Shown here piece by piece: positions 28,701 to 38,179 of a stretch of DNA of 64,000 nt; the first letter of the stretch is position 1; each line of letters opens with the position of its first letter. The notes under the pieces were generated by a model. The model was given only the letters and a program-made list of their open reading frames with translations, made no database searches and had not been told where the DNA came from. The position numbers and the translations under genes are program-made. This stretch comes from Planctomycetota bacterium (GTDB lineage: Bacteria; Planctomycetota; SZUA-567; H5-PLA8): assembly GCA_023150555.1 (NCBI GenBank), contig JAKLKQ010000015.1:54596-118595 (forward strand). The letters are read 5' to 3'.

Positions 28701-31700
28701 ATAATCCCAGATCGCCGGGCTGGCTGCGGTCGCGAAGATGCGGCACTGCCTGGGACCAGAGGATTTTCCCGTCGCGCAGGTCGACGGCGATGATGCGGTG
28801 CGGATCAGGGCGCATCACAGCAGTCAGACCGTCGGCCGTCACCTCCGTACCGCAGTAGTGCGCTTTGTCGACCAGGTTTGCGATCTTCAGGCCGCGGCCG
28901 GTACGTGTCTCGTAACCGAAGTATTGCAGCGCGTTACGGCCTTCGTACGCGCCGAAGAGTTCGACGAGCATGCCGCCCGCGAAGCCGAGCGCCTGCGAAC
29001 CCCGGAAGCGGTCGTTGTCGTTGGTGGTCCACAGCAGCTGGCCCGAGGCCAAGTCGTAGGCATACAGGCCCGATCCGGAGACCGCGGCGACGACGTCCGG
29101 CCCCACGGCGGCGCGCACGAATCCGGCGCCGTAGTCCCGGGCGCGGCGGCGGTACCGGTCGGCCGGCAGCAGCACTTCCCACATCGGCTGGCCAGTGCCG
29201 CGGTCGATGACGCGGATCTGCTTCGAGGTAAACAGCGCAATCGCCTGCGGCCCGATCGCCACGTTGGTGCCCTCGACGCCAGCGTACGTGCGCCACAGCA
29301 CCTCGAAGCGCTCGGACAGCCGCAGCTGGTAGAGGTCGTTGCCGGCACGGGCGAAGAAGCGGTCGGGAGGGCCATCCTTTGGATACCACACCGCCACTTC
29401 CTCGCCGGAAATCTGCCACGCGAAGGCCGGCGCGCCCTCCAGAGTTCCGCACGGTGCGGCCGGCGCGGGCGCCGGCTTGCCCATCCGAGCGCCCAGTTCG
29501 GCCGCCAGGACCTCGCGATTGATGCGCCAGCGCCCGTTGTCGGAGGTCGCTTCTTCGGGCAGAGCCGCCAGCGCGGCTTCGACGGCGGCGGCGCCCTCGG
29601 CGCCCTTGCCCTGCGCTTGCAGCGCGCGCACCCGGCTGCACAGGGCGGCCAGCAGATCTTCGCGGCCCCGGTCGGTGGGCTGCGCCGTAAGAACCTGATC
29701 GTAACTGGCCGCGGCCTCTTCCCAGGATCCGTCGCCCATCAGACGGTCGCCTTCGGCCAGCGCCAAGTTGGCCGCAGGTTCGTCGCGGGATGCCAGCGCC
29801 GCAACGCTGCTCTCGCCGACGCCCACGATGCGGCCGCCCGAAATCACCAGGTTGCCCAGCGGGCCGGTGCGGCGGTCCCAGGTGTACTCGGAGAGCACCT
29901 GCCCGCTCTCCGCGTCCAGCCGCTGCAGGCGCTGGTCGGTGGGCAGGTACAACGCGCCGCCCGCATAGGCAGGCCCGCCGTAGAGCCCGGTGTCCGGAAG
30001 GTGGTGGGCCCAGACCAGGCCTCCCGTGCGCACGTCGACCGCTTTCACCGTGTCGTCGACGACCAGAACCTTGTCGCCGCTGGCGCCCGCCAGGTAACGG
30101 ACGTCGAGCACCTCGAGCTTCCAGCGCTGGCGCCCGGTGGCGCGGTCGAAGCCGATCAACCCGGCGGCGTCCTTCGGCGCGACGACAAGCGTATCGCCAA
30201 CGACGACCGGACTGCACGGCCCCTTCGTAAGCCAGCGCAGCAGGCGCACGGGCTGCATGCCGGAAGAAACGCGCGAGTTGCCGTGGTCGTCGCTCTTGAC
30301 CTCGATGCGCGGATAGCCGCTGATCCAGGTGACTTCGCCGTTGTAGGCGTTCAGCGCCACGACGGTGCCCAACCCGGTGGGGGCGTAGACGACTCCAGCC
30401 TCGGCGGCTGGCGGGCCCAGTTGCATGGAGCTGCCGTAGTAGCGGTCGCCTGCCTGGATGCCGGTGCTTCCGGTCACCAGCAGCCGCTTCCAGCGCAGCG
30501 CGCCGGTGCGCAGGTCCAGCGCGGCCAAACCGTGGGTGTTGAGGTCGGTGCGTTCAAAGAAGACGCCGATCGCCATGCCATAGGCGATCAGCGGATCGCT
30601 GACCCACACGACGTGACGCAGGCTGGGCACCGATTCGCTGGTCCAGCGCAAGCGCCCCTTTTCCGCATCGTAACAGCGCAGCGACGAACGGCGCTCTTCC
30701 AGCGCGCGCACGTACACGAACCCGTCGTAGAAGGTCGGACTGGTGACGGGGAAGCCGGTGAACTGTCGGTCGATCAGCGCGCCCTGACTGCTCCAGCTGT
30801 TGGTCCAAAACACCGCGCCGGTTCGCGCGTCGAGCGCCTGCAGGCCTTCCAGGGTGCCCACGAAGGCGCGGCCTCCGGCCACCACCGGATAGGTGCCCAG
30901 CACAGGGAAGGGACTGGGATAGAACCACGCGCGCGCCTGGTCAACGCTGGGGGATTGCAGCGCCGGACGCACCCAGGCCAACGACTTGGGCTCAGGCGCT
31001 TCGCCGCCTGCGGGCGGGCCCGCCCGGCGCGGTCCGCCGGCGTAGGTCGCGGCGCCGTCGTCGGCCGTCGCCTCGCCCTGCTTCTCGGCCTGCTGGACGG
31101 CCTGCGTGATCTGCGCGGCGTAGGCCTCGGCCGTGACCGGCTGGCCGCGCAGCGGGAAGGTCTGGCCCGGCATCGACTCGGCCATGCTGCGGGCGTCGGC
31201 CAGGGCATCTGCCCATTGCCCGTCGAGGAACTCGGCGCGCGCCAGCTTCGCCGCGACCAAGACGGCACTGACTCCGGCGGCGTCCAGGGAATCGCGGTAG
31301 TCGTGCAGCAGTACCTTGAAGACCGATGTGGCTTGGCCGTAAGCGCCGCGGTCCAGGTACAGGTTGCCGGCGTGATTGAGCGCGCGCGCGGCGACGTGCG
31401 TAAGGGGGTACGTCGCGCCAAGCGTCTCCATATCCTCCGGGTTGCCCTGCTCGGCCAGCGCCTCGTAGCGCTGCTCGGCATCGGCCGCGACGATCTTCCG
31501 GTAGACGGCCAGGGTGTCGGACTTGAGGCTCGCCAGGAGCGAGCGGACGTACTCGCGCACGCCCACGTAGCGGGGCTCGAAGAGGCTGCCGCTGAGGCGG
31601 ATCATGCTGCTGCCTTCGCCGCGCAGGACCTCGCCCAGCGTGCGCATGGTCCGCAGGACGTCGTCCTGTTCGCCGGTCTGGAGCGAGCGCGGAGCGTCCT

Positions 31701-34700
31701 GCACGCGGCTCTGCACGTCGCTGAGTGTCTCGAAGAGCAGCCGTTCGGGCCGGTAGCTGCGGAAGAAGAGGAGGCCGTTGGGGCCGTAGTCGCGCGCGAT
31801 CTTCACGTCGGCGTACTCGTGCACGGCGCGGTCGAAATATGGACGGCAGGCGTGGCTGAGCGCCAGGTCCTGGCGCAGCGCACCGCGATAGACCAGCGCG
31901 GCGGCGACGGAAGCGGCGCTGCCGGGGTAGCGCGCGGCGCTGGCGCGCAAAAGGGCGTCGGTCCAGCCTTCCTCGCCGGCGTCGCGCGACTTGTCATAGA
32001 TCGCGTTGGTCAGGTCCCAGGCACGCGGCGCAACCTGGCCATCGTTCCACGTCTCCACGCGATCGAGCATCGTGCGGCAGAACGAAACGGTCTGCGCGCT
32101 AGCGCCCTGGTCGCGCAGGTAGTACTGCGCGCGCCAGATGCCGTTCCAGCGCAGGTCTTCCCGGCTGGCCGCCAGCGAAGCGGAGGACTCGCCGAGGGCA
32201 TACAGCACTTCGGGGCCGCTGCCGCGGAAGGACTCGGACATCCACGTCGCCGCGCCGGGCAGGTTGTACCAGCCGGCGGCCTGCGGGAAGCGGCGCTGCG
32301 CCCACGCCAGCGCCAGCAGCTTGATCGGAATGTACGGCTCGCGCCCGAAGCGCACCCGGAAGGTCCATCCGGCATTCTGATGTCCGGCGAACTTCAGCAG
32401 CAGGCGGTGGCGGCCCTTGGCCAGCGTCACCTTCCGGCGCAGGCCGTCGACCTGCAGGTCGCCCCAGGTGCTGCGCCCGATCAGCTTGCCGTCGATCCAC
32501 GCGGCCCAGGCGCCAGGCATCGAGAAGAACATCGTCATCTCGCCGTCCTGCCCGGCTTCGAACTCGCGCGTCAGGTAAATGAGCCGGTCCTTCGACTTGC
32601 CCAGCACGGTCTGCAGCTTGCCGCCTCCGTCCTCCCAGTCCTTGGCGTCGTCGAGCGCGATCCACTTCTTGTCACCCTCGGCGGTCTTGACCGGGGCTTT
32701 CAGGTCCACGCCGCGCTCCGGCGGATGCTCGGTGCACATGCCCGTGCCGCCGACGTCGTTGAACGACCCGACGCCGTACCAGGCCTCGAGCCATTTCACT
32801 GAGCTGGACTTGTTGTAGATCTCCTCTTCGTAGACGGCGCGGACCTTGTTGACATCGTTCTCCTTCGTATCCGGCTCGGCGTAGGCACTCGAGAGCGCCA
32901 GGAGATCCTGCGCGTCCGGGTAGCTGGCGCAAAGCGCCAGCAGGCTCGCGCCCCAATACCCGCCCAGGGCGCGTTCGTGCTTGCCGGCCTTCAGGTCGGC
33001 GGCGGCCTCTTCGGAAAGGCAGCGGGCTTGCGGATTCGAGTTGCCGGGCAGGCGCGAGAGCGCGGCGGCGTAGGCCTGGGCCGCCCGCGCGTAGCGCGCG
33101 TCGTCGGGCTTGAAGGTCCCGCCCTCGCGGGTCGCGCGGAGGTGCTCGCCGTGCAGGATCGCGCCGGCGGCCTCGATGCCCGCCAACGCCCGCTCCCAGG
33201 GCAGTACGCGCGCGTCGCCGGCCAGCTTGAGCAGCAGGCCGGTCTGGCGGTCGGCGTCGCCGCGCCCATCGGCGATGCCGGCCAGCAGGCGGTACACGTG
33301 GACGATGCGGGCGCTGCCGGCACCCGCTTCCTTCAGCCAGGCTTCGGCGCGCGCGACGATCACGTCGTCGACGCCCTTCCCCTCTCTGGCGGTGCCCAGG
33401 GCGAAGGCGCGCAGCGCGCGCTCGGCTCCCAGGCCGTTGCCGGCGGGCTTGAGGTAGCGCTCGCCGGCTTCCTTCAGCGCGGCCCAGTCCATCAGCATCT
33501 CGTGGATGCGCAGCTCGCCTTCCATCCCGCGCACGCGGAACTCGTCGTTCCCGGGGAAGGCCTCGGCGGCGCGCCGGAATGCCGCTGCGGCGGCACGGAA
33601 ATCGTGCCGCGCTTCGTGCTGGCGTGCGATCTCCAGCATCGCTTCGCCGCCTTCGTCGCGGGCGGCCTGCGCCGGGAAGGCGGCCAGCAGGTGCTCCAGC
33701 AGGCGGATGCGGAAGACCGGGTCGGCCCGTTCGACGCGTGCAAAGAAGCCCCAGCGTCCGGACTGCTGGCCCGACTTGATCTTGAGGAAGTTCTTTCCCT
33801 TCAGCATCCGCACGGGGACGCACTGGTGGTCGGCGTAGGCGTGGCCGTAGCGCCGGTCCGGGTTGGTGCTCAACACCACGCGGCCGTTGAAAAAGACGGT
33901 GCAGGGTCCGTCGCTGTCGAACCAGACCAGTGCCAGGCCGCCGGTGTCGGACTCGACCTCCGCGCGCGCGTAGGCCATCACGTTGCTGTCGGGGTCGAGG
34001 ATCTCGGCGAGTTCCACGTAGCAGCCGGCCTCTTCTTCGGGGCGTTCCCAGGACGTGACGCGGAAGGGCTTGCCCGTCTCGTCCGGCGGCGTGGTGGTCC
34101 AATCGTCGGTGCGGTCGGGGGGAAGGCCGCCTTTCTGCCCGTAGCAGTCGAACTTGCGCGGCCCCAGCAGCGTCCAGGCCTTCGGCACGCCTCCGCCCTG
34201 GTAGGCGTCCAACGTGAGGTTCCAGTTGGCCAGGGTTTCGAACTTCGGGCCTTCGGCGGGCAGCGGAACGGCGCCCGGCGCGAGCGCGAAGTCGCGGATG
34301 CGCGAGACCACCGGCTTGTCGCCGTTGGGTTTGTCGTTGGAGAACTCCGCGCCCTTGGCCGCGTCGTCGCCGTTCCAGCCGCGGCCGAGCAGGACCCACT
34401 TCGGCGCGCCGGCGGGGCGGAAGCCGACGTCCGTCAGCGGCCGCCAGAGCGCTCCGTTTTCGCTGACGAAGGGGAAAACGTTGCGCGAAGTCAGCACGAA
34501 CTTCACGTACGCGCCGGTGTCCTTGACGCCGTCCACGACGTTCTCGAAGTTGCGCCGTTCCAGCTTGCCCTTCACGCACAGGTCCAGGTAGAGCGTGCGG
34601 TTGCCGTCGAAGCACAGCGAAAGGTAATTCTCGCGGTCCCAGTACAGGTGCAGGCCCGGCCAGAAGGCGACGCCACCGTCGCTCTGTACGCACGAGCTGA

Positions 34701-34974
34701 CGATCAGCGGCGCCTCGTCGCTGCCGTCGGCGCCGGCGGGGCGTTTGACCAGCACGTGGTGGCCGGGCTCGCCCCGCAGCAGCAGGCCTTCGGGGCCGGT
34801 CTCGGCGGCGGCCTGCTTGGCATCCTTGCTGAGGTCCACGGTCCAGGCGGGATCGAGCTTGGGCCCGGTGAAAGCGTCCTCGACGGGCTCGGCGCCTGAC
34901 GCGCCCGCGCCGGCCAACAGGACGGTCAGAGACAGCATCGACAGCGGACGGATCGGATGGCGATGGCGCCCCAT
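25741..34974 (-). CDS. Giant exported multidomain quinoprotein-like/TPR/CBM9-like protein
   Basis: This 3077-residue protein has a signal peptide (about 1-28). Approximate layout: beta-sandwich region 35-250; jelly-roll-like module 285-420; alpha-solenoid/TPR-like 425-800; second jelly-roll-like module 810-885; TPR-like 890-1340; PQQ-type propeller 1355-1730 ('GTLEGLQALDARTGAVFW', 'LGTVVALNAYNGEVTWISGYP'); second propeller 1840-2270 ('GSGLYAYDLASGQLLWTTNDNDRF', 'IIAVDLRDGKILWSQ'); CBM9/DOMON-like domain 2310-2515 ('DAKVDGSVDEW', 'YVYVAVEVQDDKF'); TPR and sandwich modules to the end. PQQ-enzyme catalytic residues were not identified, so binding or scaffolding at the cell surface is more likely. 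AAGAGG precedes the ATG. Confidence 0.85.
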   Translation of the reverse strand: MGRHRHPIRPLSMLSLTVLLAGAGASGAEPVEDAFTGPKLDPAWTVDLSKDAKQAAAETGPEGLLLRGEPGHHVLVKRPAGADGSDEAPLIVSSCVQSDGGVAFWPGLHLYWDRENYLSLCFDGNRTLYLDLCVKGKLERRNFENVVDGVKDTGAYVKFVLTSRNVFPFVSENGALWRPLTDVGFRPAGAPKWVLLGRGWNGDDAAKGAEFSNDKPNGDKPVVSRIRDFALAPGAVPLPAEGPKFETLANWNLTLDAYQGGGVPKAWTLLGPRKFDCYGQKGGLPPDRTDDWTTTPPDETGKPFRVTSWERPEEEAGCYVELAEILDPDSNVMAYARAEVESDTGGLALVWFDSDGPCTVFFNGRVVLSTNPDRRYGHAYADHQCVPVRMLKGKNFLKIKSGQQSGRWGFFARVERADPVFRIRLLEHLLAAFPAQAARDEGGEAMLEIARQHEARHDFRAAAAAFRRAAEAFPGNDEFRVRGMEGELRIHEMLMDWAALKEAGERYLKPAGNGLGAERALRAFALGTAREGKGVDDVIVARAEAWLKEAGAGSARIVHVYRLLAGIADGRGDADRQTGLLLKLAGDARVLPWERALAGIEAAGAILHGEHLRATREGGTFKPDDARYARAAQAYAAALSRLPGNSNPQARCLSEEAAADLKAGKHERALGGYWGASLLALCASYPDAQDLLALSSAYAEPDTKENDVNKVRAVYEEEIYNKSSSVKWLEAWYGVGSFNDVGGTGMCTEHPPERGVDLKAPVKTAEGDKKWIALDDAKDWEDGGGKLQTVLGKSKDRLIYLTREFEAGQDGEMTMFFSMPGAWAAWIDGKLIGRSTWGDLQVDGLRRKVTLAKGRHRLLLKFAGHQNAGWTFRVRFGREPYIPIKLLALAWAQRRFPQAAGWYNLPGAATWMSESFRGSGPEVLYALGESSASLAASREDLRWNGIWRAQYYLRDQGASAQTVSFCRTMLDRVETWNDGQVAPRAWDLTNAIYDKSRDAGEEGWTDALLRASAARYPGSAASVAAALVYRGALRQDLALSHACRPYFDRAVHEYADVKIARDYGPNGLLFFRSYRPERLLFETLSDVQSRVQDAPRSLQTGEQDDVLRTMRTLGEVLRGEGSSMIRLSGSLFEPRYVGVREYVRSLLASLKSDTLAVYRKIVAADAEQRYEALAEQGNPEDMETLGATYPLTHVAARALNHAGNLYLDRGAYGQATSVFKVLLHDYRDSLDAAGVSAVLVAAKLARAEFLDGQWADALADARSMAESMPGQTFPLRGQPVTAEAYAAQITQAVQQAEKQGEATADDGAATYAGGPRRAGPPAGGEAPEPKSLAWVRPALQSPSVDQARAWFYPSPFPVLGTYPVVAGGRAFVGTLEGLQALDARTGAVFWTNSWSSQGALIDRQFTGFPVTSPTFYDGFVYVRALEERRSSLRCYDAEKGRLRWTSESVPSLRHVVWVSDPLIAYGMAIGVFFERTDLNTHGLAALDLRTGALRWKRLLVTGSTGIQAGDRYYGSSMQLGPPAAEAGVVYAPTGLGTVVALNAYNGEVTWISGYPRIEVKSDDHGNSRVSSGMQPVRLLRWLTKGPCSPVVVGDTLVVAPKDAAGLIGFDRATGRQRWKLEVLDVRYLAGASGDKVLVVDDTVKAVDVRTGGLVWAHHLPDTGLYGGPAYAGGALYLPTDQRLQRLDAESGQVLSEYTWDRRTGPLGNLVISGGRIVGVGESSVAALASRDEPAANLALAEGDRLMGDGSWEEAAASYDQVLTAQPTDRGREDLLAALCSRVRALQAQGKGAEGAAAVEAALAALPEEATSDNGRWRINREVLAAELGARMGKPAPAPAAPCGTLEGAPAFAWQISGEEVAVWYPKDGPPDRFFARAGNDLYQLRLSERFEVLWRTYAGVEGTNVAIGPQAIALFTSKQIRVIDRGTGQPMWEVLLPADRYRRRARDYGAGFVRAAVGPDVVAAVSGSGLYAYDLASGQLLWTTNDNDRFRGSQALGFAGGMLVELFGAYEGRNALQYFGYETRTGRGLKIANLVDKAHYCGTEVTADGLTAVMRPDPHRIIAVDLRDGKILWSQAVPHLRDRSQPGDLGLSLREPDGGGEQVIEYRGEAYDGPDKGWVTLYLSLKDGRTIQKVTGGGSHWLGDSLVWNSRSDLKRFDLDKGQLKQVWESKLPGHPNYNILKAVYLNKNRDRVYLFYVHERESNNVINATRLRILDWASGQALQDEDLPGQTIGRRGDVSYAGLVRQCGPLLLYEAHEGLFAFAGRGDSRPDVAANLRESLKREGRTPETWRADRLALSAVEPQTREAFLAPADAKVDGSVDEWKVSEPLRLQGPVNYVPLGASKKWASPEDCSALVHCGWDQQYVYVAVEVQDDKFVAPSNASLHSLGDGLRLAINPDASPQHGIDDTNVLCSMALVGGRTVFQIDAGDNPEIQQRPRAEVRRKPDGKGLNYEIALPWALLRPNPRQRPGEETGLQIGLAVFDDDGSGVEGAVEWGGALTPDTYSPVRLGSLFLLDISREKIARYRQVIEKIPGSPEAWRFMGLILQSHLGAKAQEKRAEELETFVRAHPDSANTGHALGRLRGLYERMGEKDAAAKVLAVAQAAKCPRHVIDIASGRVFRIWVRPDAKQVPRMIMLQFYLRGKGWQRRAYWGQRMVDWSRDGSFAMMPMGDIPAPGQWTQLEVRAVDLDMEDEDIQAFACTSFGGLTYWDCASAFVAGKETVLMDEELPMGFRFEGNDFRWPTDQKQSGAKAWTGGSTTGLLNSHMYAPDAAPWFTFKDPNEPKPMEVAVDKQQALYREVAKLIADTPESLTFLVRVLDLYAGADAAKKRIDECEQFLAEHPTTSNALPILQRLQGYFGEVGDKDPVGRCEVLMKRCRLPREARRLFYSQFATTWTEWHALGPFLGVGAKWGLDNQMEPEMGEDVDLDWTTNGPGDLRIGWKKIVAEKDLRGNPNKSGVVNLHGYLTAPLDKPVRKEVEDNPNFAYAYRKFNMPERRKALLLYGAQSMLSIWVNGRRVVTEESPGREKDSGATTVTLQSGENRVLIKVAVQGGGPYFYFRIADENGRPFDHLPQK

Positions 34975-35099
34975 GAAGGCCTCTTATCGGTTATCGCTGC
35001 TTGGCGGCGATGGCGCCGGAGCACCATGAAACAAGGGTCCCGGCACGCTTACGAACATACACCGGCGGAGCCGGTTTGGCAGGCGCAGGATGGGCCGGA

Positions 35100-37994
35100 T
35101 CAGTGGAGGTGCAAGGCCGCCTTCTGAGCCTTGGCGCCTTCGTGCGTAGCGTCGATCTCCAGCGCCGCCTCCAGGGCCTTGGCGGCGGCGTCGCGGTTGC
35201 CCAGGGCCTGCTCCATGCGGCTCAATTGGACCCAGGCCTCGATGTCCTTCTCATCGACGCTGGTGAGGACGCGGTATTCACGGGCGGCGCGCGGGATGTC
35301 CTTCAGTTCCTGGTAGACCTGGCCCAGCAGGCGGTGGACCTTGGGCTCGTACGGGTCGATCTCGATGTGGGCCATGCCCAGCTTGGCGGCCTCGGGCCAC
35401 ATCTTCAGTTGCACGGCCAGCTCCAGGCCCTTGAGCGCGGCGGCCTTGTCCTCGGTGTTGGCCTTCACGGCGTCGAGCCACACGGCGACGGCCTTATCGT
35501 TCTGCGCGGGCTCCAGGTCGCGGTAGAGGTCCGGAAGCAGATGGTAGGGATTGTCGTCGCCGACGTAGCGCGGATACAGCGAGCGGGCCTTCTCGAGCGC
35601 CTCGATGGCCTTCGTGGTGCGGCCTTCCTTCTTGAAGATGATGCCCAGACGGTGCCAGGCGGCGAAGCTGGCCTCGGGGTCGATCTTGTTCAGCTGCTGG
35701 TAGAGCTGCTTGGCGCCCTCGTAGTCCTTCTTGCGCCAGGTCAGCTCGCCGAGGACGCGGATGGCGTCGACGTTCTTGAGGTCCTTCTCGAGCGCCTTCA
35801 ACGCGCCGGCTTCGGCGCGCTGCAACTGGCCGGCGATCATGTGCGCATTGGCAAGCTTGGCGATGTCCTCGGCGCTGGCGTCGCTCTTGCCCGCGGCGGC
35901 TTCGAGGCGCGCGAAGTCGCGCTGGTCGGGGGCGGCGGGGATGCGCACCTTCTGCGAGAAGAACGTGCGGACGTACTCGTGCTGTCCCTTGTTGAGTTCC
36001 TCCAGCGGCTTGCCGGTGACGGCGGGCAGGACCTCGGGGACCTTCCTGCCCTCGGCGAAGGCCTTCAGGGCCTGCTTGTGGATCTCGAAGCCGAAGGTCT
36101 TGTCGAGGTACTCGATGACGTAGCGGCCGTGGACGTAGGCCATCAGCATGTTCTCGCGGAAGTACTCGTTCATTCTGTCGATGTCCTTGATGACGCCCTG
36201 GGCGATGGCGTTGACCATCATGGGGTCGGTCTCGAGGCGGCTGTCGTCCTCGAGGAACGTGCTGAAGGCCTCGGTGTACCAGCGCGGCACGCGGAAGCCC
36301 GACATCTGCAGCGTCATGACGTGCCCGAACTCGTGCTCGAGCACCTTGCGCCAGTTGAAGGGCGGGTGCGCGCGGGTGCCTTCGCGTGGCGAGACGACGG
36401 TGCAGAGCTTTCCGAAACAGACGCCCAGCGCGCCCAGGTTGGGCAGGCCCACGGTGCGCGCGGCCTGGTCCTGGAAGCTGAAGCACAGCTCGATGGTCAG
36501 CGGGCCCTGAGGCTCGAAGCCGAACTTCTTAGTCTGCCATTCGTAGGCCGCTTCGGCCCACTCTTCCATGTAAGGCCGGACGATGGCGGCTTCCTTGTTG
36601 CGGAATTTCAGCGTGAAGTGCTTGGTCTGGCTCTGCTCGTAGACCGGCGGAACGCCCTGCTCCTTGTCGCCGATCACACTGTCCAGGACCTTGATCATGT
36701 TGATGGCCCAGACGTTGAACTTGTTCATCTCGAAGGCCTTCAACAGCAGGCGCTTGCCTTCCTCCTCGCCGTGCGCGCCCTGCCGGCTGGTGTTCATGCC
36801 CAGCAGGTAGTAGCCGCGCCAGTAGTCGGGATCCAGGGCGACGGCTTTCTGGTAGTACGCGGGCGCCTCGTTGAAGCCGCGCTTGCTCTCGATCAGGTCG
36901 CCGACGCTACAGTAGTAGTCCGCGTGCTTGGGGTCGATGGCCAGGACCTTCTTCTCGACCTCGGCCTCCTTCTCGGGCTGGTTCAGGTCGTGGTAGTAGA
37001 AGGCCTGCATCGCCAGTGCATCGAAGCTGTTCGGGTTGGCCTCGAGCGCGCGGTCAATCAGCTGCTTGGCCTCGTCGAACTTGTCGTCCTGCATCAGGAT
37101 GGCGCACTTGGTCATCAGCGCGTCGATGTGGTGCGGGTTGATCTTCAGGGCCTCGTCGAGCATCGGCTCGGCCTGCTTCAGGTCGTTGCGCACCGCAATC
37201 ATCACCTGCGCCATGCCCACCAGGGCGTCGGGCAGCTTGGGGCGCATCTTCAACACGGCTTGGTAGCGCTTGAAGGCGTTGTCGAAGCTGTACTTGTCCA
37301 GGGCCAAGCGCGCCGCCACCAGGTACGCTTCGGGCAGGACCATCTTGCGGCGCTCGACCTGCCGCTCCGCCAGCATGAAGCCGGTCTCGAACGCGCTCTT
37401 GGGGTCCTCCTCCTGCACTCCTAAGCCGACGTAGACCAGCTCCATCGGGTCCTTCACATCGTCCGAATTAAAGTACTCCTGCTTCTTGCCGTACAGGTCG
37501 AAGAAGAAGTCGTTGGTCTTCTTGACCACGTCCTTCTTGCCCAGCAGCGCCGCGACTTCCTTGCGCATGGCCCACGCGCGCAGGTTCTCCTTGTCGGCCT
37601 CGGCGATCTTGTCCAGCGCCGCGAAGGCGTCCTGGTAGCGGCCCATCAGCGCCAGCACTTCGCCGCGCCGCACGGCCAGCGCCCCGGCGTCGGGCTTCGC
37701 CTTCAGCCCGCGCTCACAGACGGCCAGCGCCTCGGCGTGCTCGCCCACGATGCGCAGCGTCTCGACCAGCGCCAGCGCGATCTTCTCCCACTCCGGCGTG
37801 CCCTCGGCCGCGACGGCCTGCGCCTTGCGCTGAAACGCGGCGGCCTCGTGGTAGCGCCCCGTCGAGATGTTCTGCTCGGCCCAGTCGAGGTTCTCGCCGG
37901 CGCTCACCGGCGCACCCTCGCCGCGAGCCGCGCCCGCCAGCACCAGGAACAGGGCCAGGACCGGGCGTTTCATCGATCGCGTAAGTGCTTGCAT
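35100..37994 (-). CDS. Exported TPR protein with a peptidase-MA (HExxH) metalloprotease domain
   Basis: This 964-residue protein has a signal peptide (about residues 1-26, MKRPVLALFLVLAGAARG core), N-terminal tetratricopeptide repeats (about 30-460), a gluzincin-type peptidase MA domain, and C-terminal TPRs (about 690-960). The zinc motif is 'KVLEHEFGHVMTLQM' near residue 550; the third ligand is probably the Glu in 'RWYTEAFSTFLED' about 25 residues later. All ligands are present, so an active protease is likely. The ATG at 37994 has GGAG 6 bases upstream, and a minus-strand -10 box lies at 38050-38055. It is followed by the giant protein gene, 125 bp further on. Confidence 0.88.
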   Translation of the reverse strand: MQALTRSMKRPVLALFLVLAGAARGEGAPVSAGENLDWAEQNISTGRYHEAAAFQRKAQAVAAEGTPEWEKIALALVETLRIVGEHAEALAVCERGLKAKPDAGALAVRRGEVLALMGRYQDAFAALDKIAEADKENLRAWAMRKEVAALLGKKDVVKKTNDFFFDLYGKKQEYFNSDDVKDPMELVYVGLGVQEEDPKSAFETGFMLAERQVERRKMVLPEAYLVAARLALDKYSFDNAFKRYQAVLKMRPKLPDALVGMAQVMIAVRNDLKQAEPMLDEALKINPHHIDALMTKCAILMQDDKFDEAKQLIDRALEANPNSFDALAMQAFYYHDLNQPEKEAEVEKKVLAIDPKHADYYCSVGDLIESKRGFNEAPAYYQKAVALDPDYWRGYYLLGMNTSRQGAHGEEEGKRLLLKAFEMNKFNVWAINMIKVLDSVIGDKEQGVPPVYEQSQTKHFTLKFRNKEAAIVRPYMEEWAEAAYEWQTKKFGFEPQGPLTIELCFSFQDQAARTVGLPNLGALGVCFGKLCTVVSPREGTRAHPPFNWRKVLEHEFGHVMTLQMSGFRVPRWYTEAFSTFLEDDSRLETDPMMVNAIAQGVIKDIDRMNEYFRENMLMAYVHGRYVIEYLDKTFGFEIHKQALKAFAEGRKVPEVLPAVTGKPLEELNKGQHEYVRTFFSQKVRIPAAPDQRDFARLEAAAGKSDASAEDIAKLANAHMIAGQLQRAEAGALKALEKDLKNVDAIRVLGELTWRKKDYEGAKQLYQQLNKIDPEASFAAWHRLGIIFKKEGRTTKAIEALEKARSLYPRYVGDDNPYHLLPDLYRDLEPAQNDKAVAVWLDAVKANTEDKAAALKGLELAVQLKMWPEAAKLGMAHIEIDPYEPKVHRLLGQVYQELKDIPRAAREYRVLTSVDEKDIEAWVQLSRMEQALGNRDAAAKALEAALEIDATHEGAKAQKAALHLH

Positions 37995-38049
37995 GCCATA
38001 CTCCTATTGTAACCACGGCAGGCGCGCCGGCAGGACCGGGGCTCTCCAT

Positions 38050-38055
38050 ACTATA
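38050..38055 (-). promoter_or_regulatory. -10 box of the TPR-peptidase gene
   Basis: TATAGT on the minus strand, about 55 bases before the start codon, gives a leader of about 49 bases. No -35 consensus is visible. The rest of 37995-38179 shows no gene. Confidence 0.4.
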
Positions 38056-38179
38056 CGACGAGCGTGGCGAGGAAATGACTACTCTTTTTCCGCAGGCAGG
38101 CCCCGGATTGGAACTTCCGGGGCCACGCGAGAAACGTAGGGGGATAGGATGCCGTCCGGCGGGGCAGGCGCCCCGGTGC

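Noticed and set aside
28738..32802. A 1354-codon open frame antisense to the giant protein gene, and a similar long one at 35001-37424.
   Set aside because: High GC makes long stop-free frames opposite real genes common. The sense frames have signal peptides and recognised domains; these are Arg/Val/Ala-rich with no family resemblance.
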